Shown one piece after another: positions 1 through 8,497 of a stretch of 37,778 nucleotides of DNA (its first letter is position 1; each line of letters begins with the position of its first letter). The DNA comes from Hwanghaeella sp. (GTDB taxonomy: Bacteria > Pseudomonadota > Alphaproteobacteria > UBA8366 > Aestuariispiraceae). The translations under genes were made by a program, and so were the position numbers. Below the pieces are notes generated by a model. It worked only from the letters and a program-made list of their open reading frames with translations, was not told the DNA's origin and made no database searches. The stretch lies in contig JANQIT010000111.1 of assembly GCA_028282025.1 (NCBI GenBank), positions 1 to 37,778 of the forward strand, in the 5' to 3' direction.

Positions 1-2
1 AT

Positions 3-1793
3 GGCCGGACTTTGGAAACCCGCATCGTCCGGGTGCGGCACGACGCGGTGGAAGACGCCGCCGACGGCAGCCGGTTGCTGACGCCGCTGCGCGAAGCCCT
101 GGCCGACGTGCCGCCAAGACGGATTGCCGGCGCAATCCTGGTGACGGACGGTCAGGTCCACGATCTGGAACATCTGGCCGGCGCAGCGGACAGCGAGACC
201 GCGTCCGCTCCCTTCCCGGCGCCCGTGCACGCGCTGCTGACCGGCGCGCCGGACGAAGGCGACCGGCGGCTGACGGTGCTGGAAAGTCCCAGCTTCGGTC
301 TGGTCGGAGAAACCGCCGCCTTGCAGGTTCAGGTCGACGATCCGGGCCAGGAAGGCGGCGCGGTTCGCGTCACGGTGAAAGTCGATGGTTCCTTCATCCG
401 CCCGATCACGGCGCGCGTGGGCGAGCCCGCCCGCATCGAGATCCCGGTGGACCATCGCGGGGCCACCGTTGTGGAACTGGCGGTGCGCGAGGGGCCGCGG
501 GAAATCACCCTGGACAACAACCGGGCCGTGGTCACGATCAACGGGGTCCGCGACCGGCTGCGCGTGCTGCTGGTGTCCGGCGAGCCGCATCCGGGGGAGC
601 GCACCTGGCGTAACCTGCTGAAGTCCGACCCGTCGGTCGATCTGGTGCATTTCACCATTCTGCGCCCGCCGGAAAAACAGGACGGTACGCCGATCCACGA
701 ACTTTCCCTGATCGCTTTTCCGACGCGCGAACTGTTTGAGGTGAAACTGCACGAATTCGACCTTGTCGTGTTCGACCGGTTCCGGCGTCGCGGCGTGCTG
801 CCGTCGCTCTACCTGTCCAACATCGTCGATTATGTCGAACAGGGCGGCGCCTTCCTGGAAGCCAGCGGACCCAGCTTCGCGGGCCCCTATTCCCTGTTCC
901 GAACGCCGCTGGGACGCCTGCTGCCGGGCGAGCCGACCGGCGCGGTCACCATGCGGGGCTTCAAGCCGACGGTCACCGATCTCGGTCAACGTCACCCGGT
1001 GACCAGTGCGCTGCCGGGCGGACCGGAACAGGCCATCGACGGCATCCCGCTTTGGGGGCGCTGGTTCCGGCAGATCGAAGTCGCCAACCCGCTGGGTCAG
1101 ACGGTGATGCGCGGGTTGGACGATCAACCGCTGCTGATCCTGAACCGCGCCCAGGAAGGGCGCGTCGCGCAAATGCTTAGCGATCAGATCTGGCTTTGGG
1201 CCCGTGGCTTCGAAGGGGGCGGGCCTCAGCGGGAGTTGCTGCGGCGTCTGGCCCATTGGTTGATGAAAGAGCCGGATCTTGAGGAAAACGACCTGCGGGC
1301 CGAATTGCAGGCGGGGCAATTGGCAATCTCCCGCCGCTCGCTCGACCGTAAGGACTTCTCCGTCACGGTGACCGACCCGACCGGCGCTGAAAGCACGGTC
1401 GCGCTTGAACTTGCCGAGGACGGCGTCTACCGCGCCGTCATGCCCGTCACGCGGGCCGGCGTCTACCGGATCACCGATGGAGAGATCGTGACGATCACCG
1501 CGATTGGGGACCTGAACCCCGTCGAATACGGCGATGTCGTGGCGACCGCGGAGAAGGTCGCGCCCCTGGCGAATCTGACCGGCGGCGCGGTCAACTGGCT
1601 TCGCGACGGCCTGCCGCGCTTGCGGCGCATCGACCCCGAACGGCCGGCATCCGGGTCGGGCTGGATCGGTCTGAAAGAGAACGGAGACTACGTGGTGACC
1701 GGAATCTCCGCGACACCCCTGCTGCCCGGGCCGCTCGCCGTGCTGGCTTTGATCGCGCTGCTGGCGACGATCTGGTGGCGCGAGGCCCGCTAA
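3..1793 (+). CDS. Membrane-anchored glutamine-amidotransferase-like protein (5' end outside window)
   Basis: The reading frame is open from the first base, so the N-terminus lies outside the window; about 597 residues remain. A segment reading ILVTDGQVHD near the start resembles the end of a von Willebrand A-like fold. A beta-rich middle follows, then a class I glutamine-amidotransferase-like (Rossmann) part around residues 180-400 (RVLLVSGEPHPGE, then VVFDRFRRRGVLP). One hydrophobic helix sits at the extreme C-terminus (LAVLALIALLATIWW). The catalytic Cys of true amidotransferases is not evident, so the domain is probably structural. Proteins of this type are usually found with MoxR/DUF58/DUF4159 genes in alphaproteobacteria (family knowledge; those genes would lie to the left). 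Exact function is unknown. The family call is moderate; that the gene is real and truncated is certain. Confidence 0.75.
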   Translation, partial: GRTLETRIVRVRHDAVEDAADGSRLLTPLREALADVPPRRIAGAILVTDGQVHDLEHLAGAADSETASAPFPAPVHALLTGAPDEGDRRLTVLESPSFGLVGETAALQVQVDDPGQEGGAVRVTVKVDGSFIRPITARVGEPARIEIPVDHRGATVVELAVREGPREITLDNNRAVVTINGVRDRLRVLLVSGEPHPGERTWRNLLKSDPSVDLVHFTILRPPEKQDGTPIHELSLIAFPTRELFEVKLHEFDLVVFDRFRRRGVLPSLYLSNIVDYVEQGGAFLEASGPSFAGPYSLFRTPLGRLLPGEPTGAVTMRGFKPTVTDLGQRHPVTSALPGGPEQAIDGIPLWGRWFRQIEVANPLGQTVMRGLDDQPLLILNRAQEGRVAQMLSDQIWLWARGFEGGGPQRELLRRLAHWLMKEPDLEENDLRAELQAGQLAISRRSLDRKDFSVTVTDPTGAESTVALELAEDGVYRAVMPVTRAGVYRITDGEIVTITAIGDLNPVEYGDVVATAEKVAPLANLTGGAVNWLRDGLPRLRRIDPERPASGSGWIGLKENGDYVVTGISATPLLPGPLAVLALIALLATIWWREAR

Positions 1794-1869
1794 CCCCCAG
1801 ATACCGCGGCATTGCCGCTGAGGTCCCGGGGTCGTCCCGACAGCGCCAAGGATACGAAATTATTACTGT

Positions 1870-1886
1870 CCCGTGACGGGTTTTTT
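1870..1886 (+). terminator. Possible rho-independent terminator
   Basis: A short CCCG-TGA-CGGG hairpin is followed directly by six T. It lies 77 bases after the membrane-protein stop. A second small hairpin (GCGG-TTAC-CCGC, then TTTT) follows at once. The stems are only four base pairs, so efficiency is doubtful. Confidence 0.45.
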
Positions 1887-1969
1887 GCGGTTACCCGCTT
1901 TTCGGCCTGCTTTTCGGGAGTATAGTTCCTGGCCCGCCGCCCGGGGTGAAGAACGGGTGGCGTCGTATC

Positions 1970-3181
1970 ATGGGACCAATGGACACCGTCACGCCGGAGA
2001 CCGCCTTGCAGCAAAAGCCGCGTTCCGCCCGTTTCGGCGCGGGCATCAAGGACCGATTCCTCCTGGACCCGGACTGCACCCACCTTAACCACGGGTCTTT
2101 CGGCGCAATCGCCCGGCCGGTCTACGACGCCGCCGACACGATGAAACGGCGGATCGAATTCCAGCCCAGCCGCTTCATGATGGAGGAATATCCGAACCTG
2201 GTTCGGGATAACGCCGCGGCGCTGGGAAGGTTCCTGGGCGCACGCGCGGAAGATATCGTCTTTGTGGACAATGCGACCCAGGCGGCGAACGCGGTACTGC
2301 GCTCGCTGGTTTTCATGCCGGGCGATGAAATACTGACGACCAGTTTCATCTACAACGCGGTCTGCAAGACACTCCAGTTCGTCGCCGAACGGGCGGGCGC
2401 GCGGGTGGTTCCCGTCGATATCGCGTTTCCGGTGGAAACGCCGTTCGACATCGTGGACGCCGTCGAAAAGGGGATGACCCGCCGGACGCGCTTGATCATC
2501 GTCGATCACGTCTCGTCGGAAACCGCCGTCGTGATGCCGGTGCGCGAAATCGTCGCCCTGGCGCGCGAACGGAACATCCCGGTTTTGGTCGATGGCGCGC
2601 AGGCGCCGGGCGTCCTGCCCATCAAACTCGACGCGTTGGACGCGACCTGGTACGCGGGCAACTGTCATAAATGGCTGGGCGCGCCGCGCGGATGCGGCTT
2701 TCTCTGGACCTATCGCGACTTCCAGTCGCGCGTCCGGCCGACCACGATCAGCCATCATGTGAATGAAGGCTACACCAACGCCTTCGACTGGCCGGGCACG
2801 CGATCCTTTTCCCCCTGGCTGACCGTGGATGCGGCAATCGATTTCCGCGCGGCGCTGGGCGAAGCGGACATTTATGGCTATTGCCGGCCCCTGGCGGCGC
2901 GCGCGGCGCAGATGCTGGCGACGGAATGGAACACGCGGACCGGCACACCGCGCGGCATGATGGGCTTTATGGCGACGGTCGAATTGCCCTATTCGGGCCG
3001 CGCAACGCGCGAGGCGGCCTTGCGGATTCGCGAAACCTTGAGACACCAGCACAATATCGAAGTCACGGTAAACGCCGTGGAGGGACGCCTTTGGGTTCGG
3101 CTGTCCGCCTATGTCTATAACGAAATGGCGGATTTCGAGAAACTGGCCGAGATCGCGCCGAAGGTCGCCGCCGAAATCTGA
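1970..3181 (+). CDS. Class V (isopenicillin N epimerase-like) PLP-dependent aminotransferase
   Basis: The protein has 403 residues from the ATG at 1970. In-frame GTG 1946 and ATG 1979 are alternatives, and none has a strong ribosome site. It has the fold-type I PLP signature: Asp208 in VDGAQAPG should contact the pyridine nitrogen, and Lys234 in GNCHKWLGAPRG is the expected Schiff-base lysine. The N-terminal LNHGSFGA motif is typical of the isopenicillin N epimerase/cysteine desulfurase-like branch. Substrate cannot be told from sequence; this branch includes epimerases, lyases and desulfurases. No cysteine sits in the mobile-loop position expected of a NifS-type desulfurase. The gene is followed 83 bases later by pirin on the same strand, possibly one transcript. 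The family assignment is strong. Confidence 0.88.
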   Translation: MGPMDTVTPETALQQKPRSARFGAGIKDRFLLDPDCTHLNHGSFGAIARPVYDAADTMKRRIEFQPSRFMMEEYPNLVRDNAAALGRFLGARAEDIVFVDNATQAANAVLRSLVFMPGDEILTTSFIYNAVCKTLQFVAERAGARVVPVDIAFPVETPFDIVDAVEKGMTRRTRLIIVDHVSSETAVVMPVREIVALARERNIPVLVDGAQAPGVLPIKLDALDATWYAGNCHKWLGAPRGCGFLWTYRDFQSRVRPTTISHHVNEGYTNAFDWPGTRSFSPWLTVDAAIDFRAALGEADIYGYCRPLAARAAQMLATEWNTRTGTPRGMMGFMATVELPYSGRATREAALRIRETLRHQHNIEVTVNAVEGRLWVRLSAYVYNEMADFEKLAEIAPKVAAEI

Positions 3182-3264
3182 CCCGACACCCGCCCGCCGG
3201 GCTGGACAAACGCACGGTGCGGCCCATTTCCGTGGCAATGCCGACCCCTTTAAGGAACAGCGCC

Positions 3265-4191
3265 ATGTCGAGCCCGGCCAATCAGGGGACCTCCGGCCCA
3301 TCCGGCGGAGAACCGCCCGGCGGCGTGGATCTGGTCATTGCACCGCGCACCAGCGATATCGGCGCGTTCGAGGTGCAGCGGCTGCTTCCCTCGGCCCGAC
3401 GCCGGATGGTGGGGCCGTTCATTTTCGTCGACCGTATGGGACCGGCCAGACTGACGCCGGACAATCCACTGGATGTCCGCCCCCATCCGCATATCGGGCT
3501 GGCCACGGTCACCTACCTGTTCGAGGGGGAGATCCTGCACCGCGACAGTCTGGGCGTGGTGCAGAAGATAGAGCCCGGCGCGGTCAATCTGATGACGGCG
3601 GGACGCGGCATCGTGCATTCCGAACGCAGCGATCCGGCCGCACTGGCGAAGGGCGTCGATCTGTTCGGCATGCAGATCTGGATGGCCCTGCCGCACGCGC
3701 TGGAGGAAACGACGCCCGCCTTCATGCACTATCCGGCGAACGCGCTTCCCCGGTTCAGGGATGGGGACGCCTCCATCTCGATGGTCGCCGGCAGTTATCG
3801 CGGGGAGACCTCTCCCGTCGAAACCGCGATGGAGACGATCTATGCGGACATCGCCCTGCCGCGAGGGACCCGTATTGCGATTCCGGCCGGATATGAAGAA
3901 CGCGCGTTGTACCCGGTGCGCGGCCGGATCGCGGTTTCCGGCGGGGCGGTGAATACCGGCGACCTGCTGGTCCTGACGCCGGGGACGGAAGTAACGGTGG
4001 AGGCCGCCGGGGACGCGGAGGACGCGCGGCTTCTGCTGCTGGGCGGCGGCGCGATGGACGGGCCGCGGCACATCTGGTGGAACTTCGTTTCCAGCAGCAA
4101 GGACCGTATCGAACAGGCCAAGGCCGACTGGAAGGCAGGCCGTTTCCCGAACGTTCCGAACGAGACGGACGGCATCCCCCTGCCGGAATAG
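3265..4191 (+). CDS. Pirin family protein (cupin)
   Basis: The protein has 308 residues and starts at ATG 3265, eight bases after AAGGAA (3252-3257); an upstream in-frame ATG at 3217 lacks a ribosome site. It is a bicupin. The N-terminal cupin carries the pirin metal ligands His74 and His76 (RPHPHIG) and His118 and Glu120 (GIVHSER), so iron binding is expected. The C-terminal half holds the pirin_C segment ending in WWNFVSSSKDRI. Bacterial pirins have been described as quercetin dioxygenases or as modulators of pyruvate metabolism (family knowledge); the role here is not shown. It is convergent with the aldehyde dehydrogenase gene and separated from it by a two-way terminator. Confidence 0.93.
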   Translation: MSSPANQGTSGPSGGEPPGGVDLVIAPRTSDIGAFEVQRLLPSARRRMVGPFIFVDRMGPARLTPDNPLDVRPHPHIGLATVTYLFEGEILHRDSLGVVQKIEPGAVNLMTAGRGIVHSERSDPAALAKGVDLFGMQIWMALPHALEETTPAFMHYPANALPRFRDGDASISMVAGSYRGETSPVETAMETIYADIALPRGTRIAIPAGYEERALYPVRGRIAVSGGAVNTGDLLVLTPGTEVTVEAAGDAEDARLLLLGGGAMDGPRHIWWNFVSSSKDRIEQAKADWKAGRFPNVPNETDGIPLPE

Positions 4192-4252
4192 GCGAACAAG
4201 ACGGGGGCTCGAACGAACCGCCCCTGTCCCGATCTTTCCGAACGTTCCGAAC
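4147..4252. repeat. 15-bp direct repeat around the pirin 3' end
   Basis: CCGAACGTTCCGAAC occurs exactly at 4147-4161, inside the last codons of pirin, and again at 4238-4252, just before the terminator. Each copy contains the palindrome GAACGTTC. Origin and role are unknown; it could be a small local duplication. Confidence 0.5.
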
Positions 4253-4255
4253 AAA

Positions 4256-4284
4256 AAAAGGCGGACCCGGACGGCCCGCCTTTT
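4256..4284. terminator. Bidirectional terminator between pirin and aldehyde dehydrogenase
   Basis: AAAAGGCGG (4256-4264) pairs perfectly with CCGCCTTTT (4276-4284) around an 11-base loop. There is a run of seven A on the left (4253-4259) and TTTT on the right, so both strands give a GC stem followed by U. It lies between convergent genes and fits termination from both sides, better for the minus strand. Confidence 0.85.
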
Positions 4285-4307
4285 CCTGATGGGTTGAAGC
4301 GTTCGGA

Positions 4308-5747
4308 CTATTCGGTCCAGCCGCTCACCGTCTTTGTTTCCAGATAGTCTTCAAGGCCCCAATCGCCGCCCTCGCGGCCATTGCCGGACATCTTGTATCC
4401 GCCGAACGGCATGCCTGGCAGGTTGGACGACCCGTTCATGTGAACATTCCCGGCCCGCAGCTTGCGCGAAATGCGCTGGCCGCGTTCGACATCGCCGGTC
4501 TGGAGATAGGCCGCCAGACCGTAGGGCGTATCGTTCGCGACGGAGACCGCTTCATCCTCGTCATCGACGGGGATGATCGACAGGACCGGACCGAAGATTT
4601 CTTCCTTAGCGATGGTCATCTCGTTGCTGACATCGGTGAAGATCGTCGGCCGGGCGTAGTAGCCCCGGTTGAAGCCTTCCGGCCGGCCGGGTCCGCCGAC
4701 GGCGAGGGTCGCGCCCTCCTCGATGCCTTTCTCGATCAGGCCCTGCACCTTGTTGTACTGGGTTTCCGAAACCAGTGGTCCGATATGGCGGCCTTCCTCG
4801 CTGGGGTCGCCGACGGAGACCTTGTTGGCCGTGTCGATGGCGACTTGCACCGCCTCGTCATAGACCGACCGTTCGACGATCATGCGGGTCGGCGCGTTAC
4901 AGCTTTGGCCGGTATTGTTGAAGCAATGGATGACGCCGCGCTTCACCGCCTTTTCGATATCCGCGTCGGCCAGCACGATGTTGGGCGATTTCCCGCCCAG
5001 CTCCAGCGTCACGCGTTTCACGGTATCCGCGGCGGTCTTGGTCACCGCCGTACCGGCCCGGGTGGAGCCGGTGAAGGACATCATGTCCACATCCGGATGC
5101 GAGGACAGCGCCTGACCGACCGTCGGCCCGTCGCCGTTCACCATGTTGAAGACACCGGCGGGGAAGCCCGCCTCGTCCATGAATTCCGCGAACAGAATAG
5201 AGGACATCGGCGCGATTTCCGACGGCTTCAGCACGGTGGTGCAGCCGGCGGCGATCGCCGGAACGACCTTCAGCGTCACCTGGTTCATCGGCCAGTTCCA
5301 GGGTGTGATCAGACCGCAGACGCCGATGGGTTCGAAGACGATGTGTTGCTCGGGCTTGTCCTCGCGGAAGGGGCGCTCGAAGGTGAAATTCTTCAGGCTG
5401 CGGATGAAGCCCTTGATATGACCGATGCCGGACGCGACCTGCGCCGCCTTGGACATGGAAATCGGCGCGCCCATCTCGCTAGTAATTGCGTCAGCCATGT
5501 CATCGGCCCGGCGCTCATAGACCGCCAGCAGGCTCTGCAGCAGTTCAAGCCGCTCTTCCCGGCTGCTCCAGCCCCAGCTTTCGAACGCGCGCTTCGCCGA
5601 CGCGACCGCTTTGTCCACGTCGGCTTCCGACCCCATGGAAATCACCGCGAAGGGTTGCTCGTTCGCCGGGTTGATGACTTCCAGCTCGTTCGCCTCGACC
5701 GGCGCAACCCAGGCGCCGTCGATATAGAAATCGGTTTTTCTGATCAT
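4308..5747 (-). CDS. NAD(P)+-dependent aldehyde dehydrogenase
   Basis: This 479-residue aldehyde dehydrogenase has every catalytic landmark: Asn151 (PWNWP), Lys174 (LKPSE), the FTGSTRAG turn at 226-232, general base Glu249 (LELGGKSP) and nucleophile Cys283 (GQSCNAPT). Length and the single-domain layout match the common bacterial family. The start ATG at 5747 has AGGGTG five bases upstream. It lies 123 bases downstream of the GlxA-type regulator on the same strand and next to a sarcosine oxidase operon. That context suggests an aldehyde from methylamine or betaine catabolism (for example betaine aldehyde) or formaldehyde-derived metabolism. This substrate is inference only; the sequence does not carry a diagnostic substrate motif I can name. 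Confidence 0.93.
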   Translation of the reverse strand: MIRKTDFYIDGAWVAPVEANELEVINPANEQPFAVISMGSEADVDKAVASAKRAFESWGWSSREERLELLQSLLAVYERRADDMADAITSEMGAPISMSKAAQVASGIGHIKGFIRSLKNFTFERPFREDKPEQHIVFEPIGVCGLITPWNWPMNQVTLKVVPAIAAGCTTVLKPSEIAPMSSILFAEFMDEAGFPAGVFNMVNGDGPTVGQALSSHPDVDMMSFTGSTRAGTAVTKTAADTVKRVTLELGGKSPNIVLADADIEKAVKRGVIHCFNNTGQSCNAPTRMIVERSVYDEAVQVAIDTANKVSVGDPSEEGRHIGPLVSETQYNKVQGLIEKGIEEGATLAVGGPGRPEGFNRGYYARPTIFTDVSNEMTIAKEEIFGPVLSIIPVDDEDEAVSVANDTPYGLAAYLQTGDVERGQRISRKLRAGNVHMNGSSNLPGMPFGGYKMSGNGREGGDWGLEDYLETKTVSGWTE

Positions 5748-5870
5748 GTTTCACCCTACTGCCGGTCTGTTGCCGGCCCGGTTGCGTTTGCCGCGGCGTG
5801 CCCGCCGCCTGGGCGCGCATAATGTCATAGGCACCGGCGGTGAAAAGCGGAATCTGCAACCGCCGGGACG

Positions 5871-6845
5871 CTATTTTCGAAGGTCCGAGGGGGAGCGCCC
5901 ATAGCGCGATTTGAAAGCCTGGGAAAAATGCGCGGAACCGGAGAATCCAGCCGCCTGGGCCACTTCGGTGACACTGAGGGTCGATTGCTGCAACAGATTC
6001 TCCGCCTTCTCCAGGCGCAGATCGCGGTAGAAGGCCATGGTGCTGACGCCGAGCTTTTCGCCGAACAGCCGGTTCAATTGCCTGACACCCAGACCCGACA
6101 AGGTCGAGAGCTGCCGCAGGGTCAGCGGATCGGCGATATGGCCTTCCATGATCTCGATGGTCTGAATGACCGGCCGGTTGGTCGTGCCGTAGCGTTCGAC
6201 GAGACCCGCACGCTGCGGGCCGCCCGAGGGTCGCACTTCCGTATGCATGAACCAGTCGCTGACCCGGCGCGCGAAGTCCGCGCCGTGATGCTTGGTGATC
6301 AGCGCATGCATCATGTCCAGGGGCGCGGTTCCGCCCGCGCAGGTGATGCGGTCCCTGTCCATCACGAAGAGACTGCGCGCCAGCATCAGATCCGGATAAA
6401 GCTCGCCCAGCGAGGGCGCGTGTTCCCAATGCACCGTCATCCGGCGGCCGGCCATGACATCCGCGCGCGCCAGGATCACGGGTCCGCCAGAAACGCCGCC
6501 AAGCGGCACGCCCCGGCGGGACATGGTGCGCAGCCACTGGAACACGTGCAGCCCCTTGTAGCGAACGGGGTCTCCACCGGCGACGACCAGCAGCAGATCC
6601 AGATCGACGCGGTCGCCGACGCGGAGCGTTCCGTCGACCGTCGCCCCGCTGGAACTGACCGCATGATCGCCGGATGCCGGGATATGGTCGAATTCGTACA
6701 GCGTCCGTTCCGCCAGCAGGTTCGCCGCGCGCAGCGGCTCAATCGCCGCGGCGTAGGACATCAACGCGAACCCGTCGATCATCAGGAATCCGACGCGAAA
6801 GGGCCGCCCGGCGTCCAGCAGGGACATGTCTGAGGAAATGACCAT
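5871..6845 (-). CDS. GlxA/GbdR-type AraC family transcriptional regulator
   Basis: The protein has 324 residues from ATG 6845; ATG 6827 is an alternative, and neither has a clear ribosome site. The N-terminal half is a DJ-1/PfpI (class I amidotransferase-like) ligand domain in which the nucleophile position reads GGVSGGPVI, with no Cys, so it is a sensor rather than an enzyme. The C-terminal 100 residues hold two helix-turn-helix units of the AraC type (TLRQLSTLSGLGVRQLNRLF, then VTEVAQAAGFSGSAHFSQAF). Pseudomonas GbdR, SouR and CdhR share this layout and respond to dimethylglycine/betaine, sarcosine and carnitine (family knowledge). The gene is divergent from soxBDAG across a 99-base gap, so it is probably the activator of that operon; the inducer is inferred, not seen. 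Confidence 0.88.
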   Translation of the reverse strand: MVISSDMSLLDAGRPFRVGFLMIDGFALMSYAAAIEPLRAANLLAERTLYEFDHIPASGDHAVSSSGATVDGTLRVGDRVDLDLLLVVAGGDPVRYKGLHVFQWLRTMSRRGVPLGGVSGGPVILARADVMAGRRMTVHWEHAPSLGELYPDLMLARSLFVMDRDRITCAGGTAPLDMMHALITKHHGADFARRVSDWFMHTEVRPSGGPQRAGLVERYGTTNRPVIQTIEIMEGHIADPLTLRQLSTLSGLGVRQLNRLFGEKLGVSTMAFYRDLRLEKAENLLQQSTLSVTEVAQAAGFSGSAHFSQAFKSRYGRSPSDLRK

Positions 6846-6878
6846 AAATGCAAAAAATCCGACTGTTTTCGGAAAGTC

Positions 6879-6898
6879 AACGGCGGCGATATGCCGTT
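6879..6898. promoter_or_regulatory. Inverted repeat in the regulator/sox intergenic region
   Basis: AACGGC (6879-6884) and GCCGTT (6893-6898) form perfect six-base arms around an eight-base spacer, midway between the divergent regulator and soxB. This is a reasonable place for an operator, but AraC proteins more often use direct repeats and I cannot match a known consensus. No confident -10/-35 is seen. Confidence 0.35.
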
Positions 6899-6944
6899 CA
6901 GTTGAGGATCGTTTCAGAACTTGTTCCAGAACATGAGGGCGGGC

Positions 6945-8195
6945 ATGGCCTATTCGGTATTTCGGATCCTGAAAGAGGGTCTGACCGGCAATAAGGGATG
7001 GAAACCGGCGTGGCGGGACCCGGACCCGAAGCCGCATTACGATGTCATCGTCATCGGCGGCGGCGGCCACGGCCTATCGACCGCTTATTATCTGTCCAAC
7101 AAGTTCGGCATCACCAATGTCGCGGTTCTGGAAAAAGGGTATCTGGGCTCCGGCAATGTCGGGCGGAACACGACCATCATCCGGTCCAACTATCTGCTGC
7201 CGGGGAACGAACCCTTCTACGAACTCTCGCTGCAACTGTGGGAAGGGCTGGAACAGGACTTCAACTATAACGCCATGGTCTCCCAGCGCGGCGTCTTGAA
7301 CCTGTGCCACAGCGACGCCCAGCGCGACGCCTTTGCCAGACGCGGCAACGCCATGCACATGGCCGGCGCCGACGCGGCCCTGCTGGACCAGGACGGCGTA
7401 CGGGAGATGTGCCCATTCCTGGATTTCGACAATGCCCGCTTCCCGATCAAGGGCGGGCTGCTGCAGAAGCGCGGCGGGTCGGTCCGGCACGACGCGGTCG
7501 CCTGGGGCTATGCCCGCGGCGCGGACCGTTGCGGCGTCGATATCATCCAGAATTGCGAAGTCACGGGCTTCATCATGGAGAACGGGGTCTGCAAGGGCGT
7601 GGAAACATCGAAAGGGCAGATCCGCGCCAACAAGATCGCCTCCTGCGCGGCGGGCTCTTCCAGCCGGGTGATGAGCATGGCGGGTCTGCGCCTGCCGATT
7701 GAAAGCCACGTGCTTCAGGCTTTCGTGTCGGAAGGTCTGAAGCCGGTCATCCCGGGCGTCATCACCTTCGGGGCGGGGCATTTCTATATTTCGCAATCCG
7801 ACAAGGGCGGGTTGGTCTTCGGGGGCGACATCGACGGCTATAACACCTACGCCCAGCGCGGCAATCTGCCGGTGGTGGAAGATGTCTGCGAAGGCGGAAT
7901 GGCGCTGATGCCGATGATCGGGCGCGCCCGCATGGTGCGGATGTGGGGCGGGGTCATGGATATGTCGATGGACGGATCCCCCTTCATCGACAAGACGCCG
8001 GTAGAGGGCCTCTATTTCAACGGCGGCTGGTGCTATGGCGGCTTCAAGGCGACGCCGGCCTCCGGCTATTGCTATGCCCACCTGCTCGCCACCGACGAGC
8101 CGCACCCCGTGGCCACCGAATTCCGGCTGGACCGCTACCGGCGCGGCCACATGATCGACGAAAAGGGCGCCGGCGCCCAACCGAACCTGCACTAA
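6945..8195 (+). CDS. soxB: Sarcosine oxidase beta subunit
   Basis: SoxB carries the catalytic flavin centre of heterotetrameric sarcosine oxidase, which oxidatively demethylates sarcosine to glycine and a one-carbon unit. The 416-residue length is typical. The start at ATG 6945 follows GAGGGCGG; the in-frame TTG 6921 and ATG 6933 are less likely because family members begin just before the conserved LLKEGLTGNKGW-like stretch. The FAD dinucleotide motif VIVIGGGGHGLS is at residues 34-45. His182 in GGSVRHDAVAWGYAR lies in the family motif that carries the covalent FMN. The C-terminal GWCYGGFKATP motif is the usual flavin-site closure. It is the first gene of soxBDAG, divergent from the regulator. 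Confidence 0.97.
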   Translation: MAYSVFRILKEGLTGNKGWKPAWRDPDPKPHYDVIVIGGGGHGLSTAYYLSNKFGITNVAVLEKGYLGSGNVGRNTTIIRSNYLLPGNEPFYELSLQLWEGLEQDFNYNAMVSQRGVLNLCHSDAQRDAFARRGNAMHMAGADAALLDQDGVREMCPFLDFDNARFPIKGGLLQKRGGSVRHDAVAWGYARGADRCGVDIIQNCEVTGFIMENGVCKGVETSKGQIRANKIASCAAGSSSRVMSMAGLRLPIESHVLQAFVSEGLKPVIPGVITFGAGHFYISQSDKGGLVFGGDIDGYNTYAQRGNLPVVEDVCEGGMALMPMIGRARMVRMWGGVMDMSMDGSPFIDKTPVEGLYFNGGWCYGGFKATPASGYCYAHLLATDEPHPVATEFRLDRYRRGHMIDEKGAGAQPNLH

Positions 8196-8209
8196 GGATT
8201 GGACAGACC

Positions 8210-8497
8210 ATGCTGATCGATCATCCCCTTCTGGGCCCGAGAGACGCGGCGGAGTTCGTCTGCCTGGGCGACGCTTCGCTGATCGACCGTCCCGACTGGC
8301 AGGCTGAAGACGCCGCGGACAGGTTCCACGACTATCTCTACCTGCGCGACAATCCGGCGGGCGAGCATCGCGAATTGTGGTTCCACGAACAGGGGGACCG
8401 ATCCTGGCTGGTGGTGACCCGGGACACCCTGACCCATGAAGTGAAGAAAGTGGAACTGGCCCGCGACGTGGCCGTGGCGCGGGGGCGCGACCGATGA
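8210..8497 (+). CDS. soxD: Sarcosine oxidase delta subunit, zinc-ligand-poor variant
   Basis: This 95-residue subunit starts at ATG 8210 after AAGGATT and ends in an ATGA overlap with soxA. It is recognised by gene position and by the motifs GPRD (9-12), YLRDNPAGEHRELWFHEQG (44-62) and VTRDTLTHEV. In the family, zinc is held by a CPxCG pair near the N-terminus plus a His and a Cys in the W-H-x-x-G-C segment. Here the first motif reads HPLLG (5-9), and the second keeps His59 but has Asp63 where Cys is expected. Three of the four cysteine/histidine ligands are therefore replaced, and zinc binding is doubtful. The rest of the fold looks intact, so the subunit is probably still made and assembled. 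Confidence 0.93.
   Translation: MLIDHPLLGPRDAAEFVCLGDASLIDRPDWQAEDAADRFHDYLYLRDNPAGEHRELWFHEQGDRSWLVVTRDTLTHEVKKVELARDVAVARGRDR

Noticed and set aside
4147..4252. GAACGTTC repeats considered as LexA boxes
   Set aside because: The alphaproteobacterial LexA site is GTTC-N7-GTTC; the spacing here does not fit, and the copies lie in a gene end and a convergent gap, not in a promoter.
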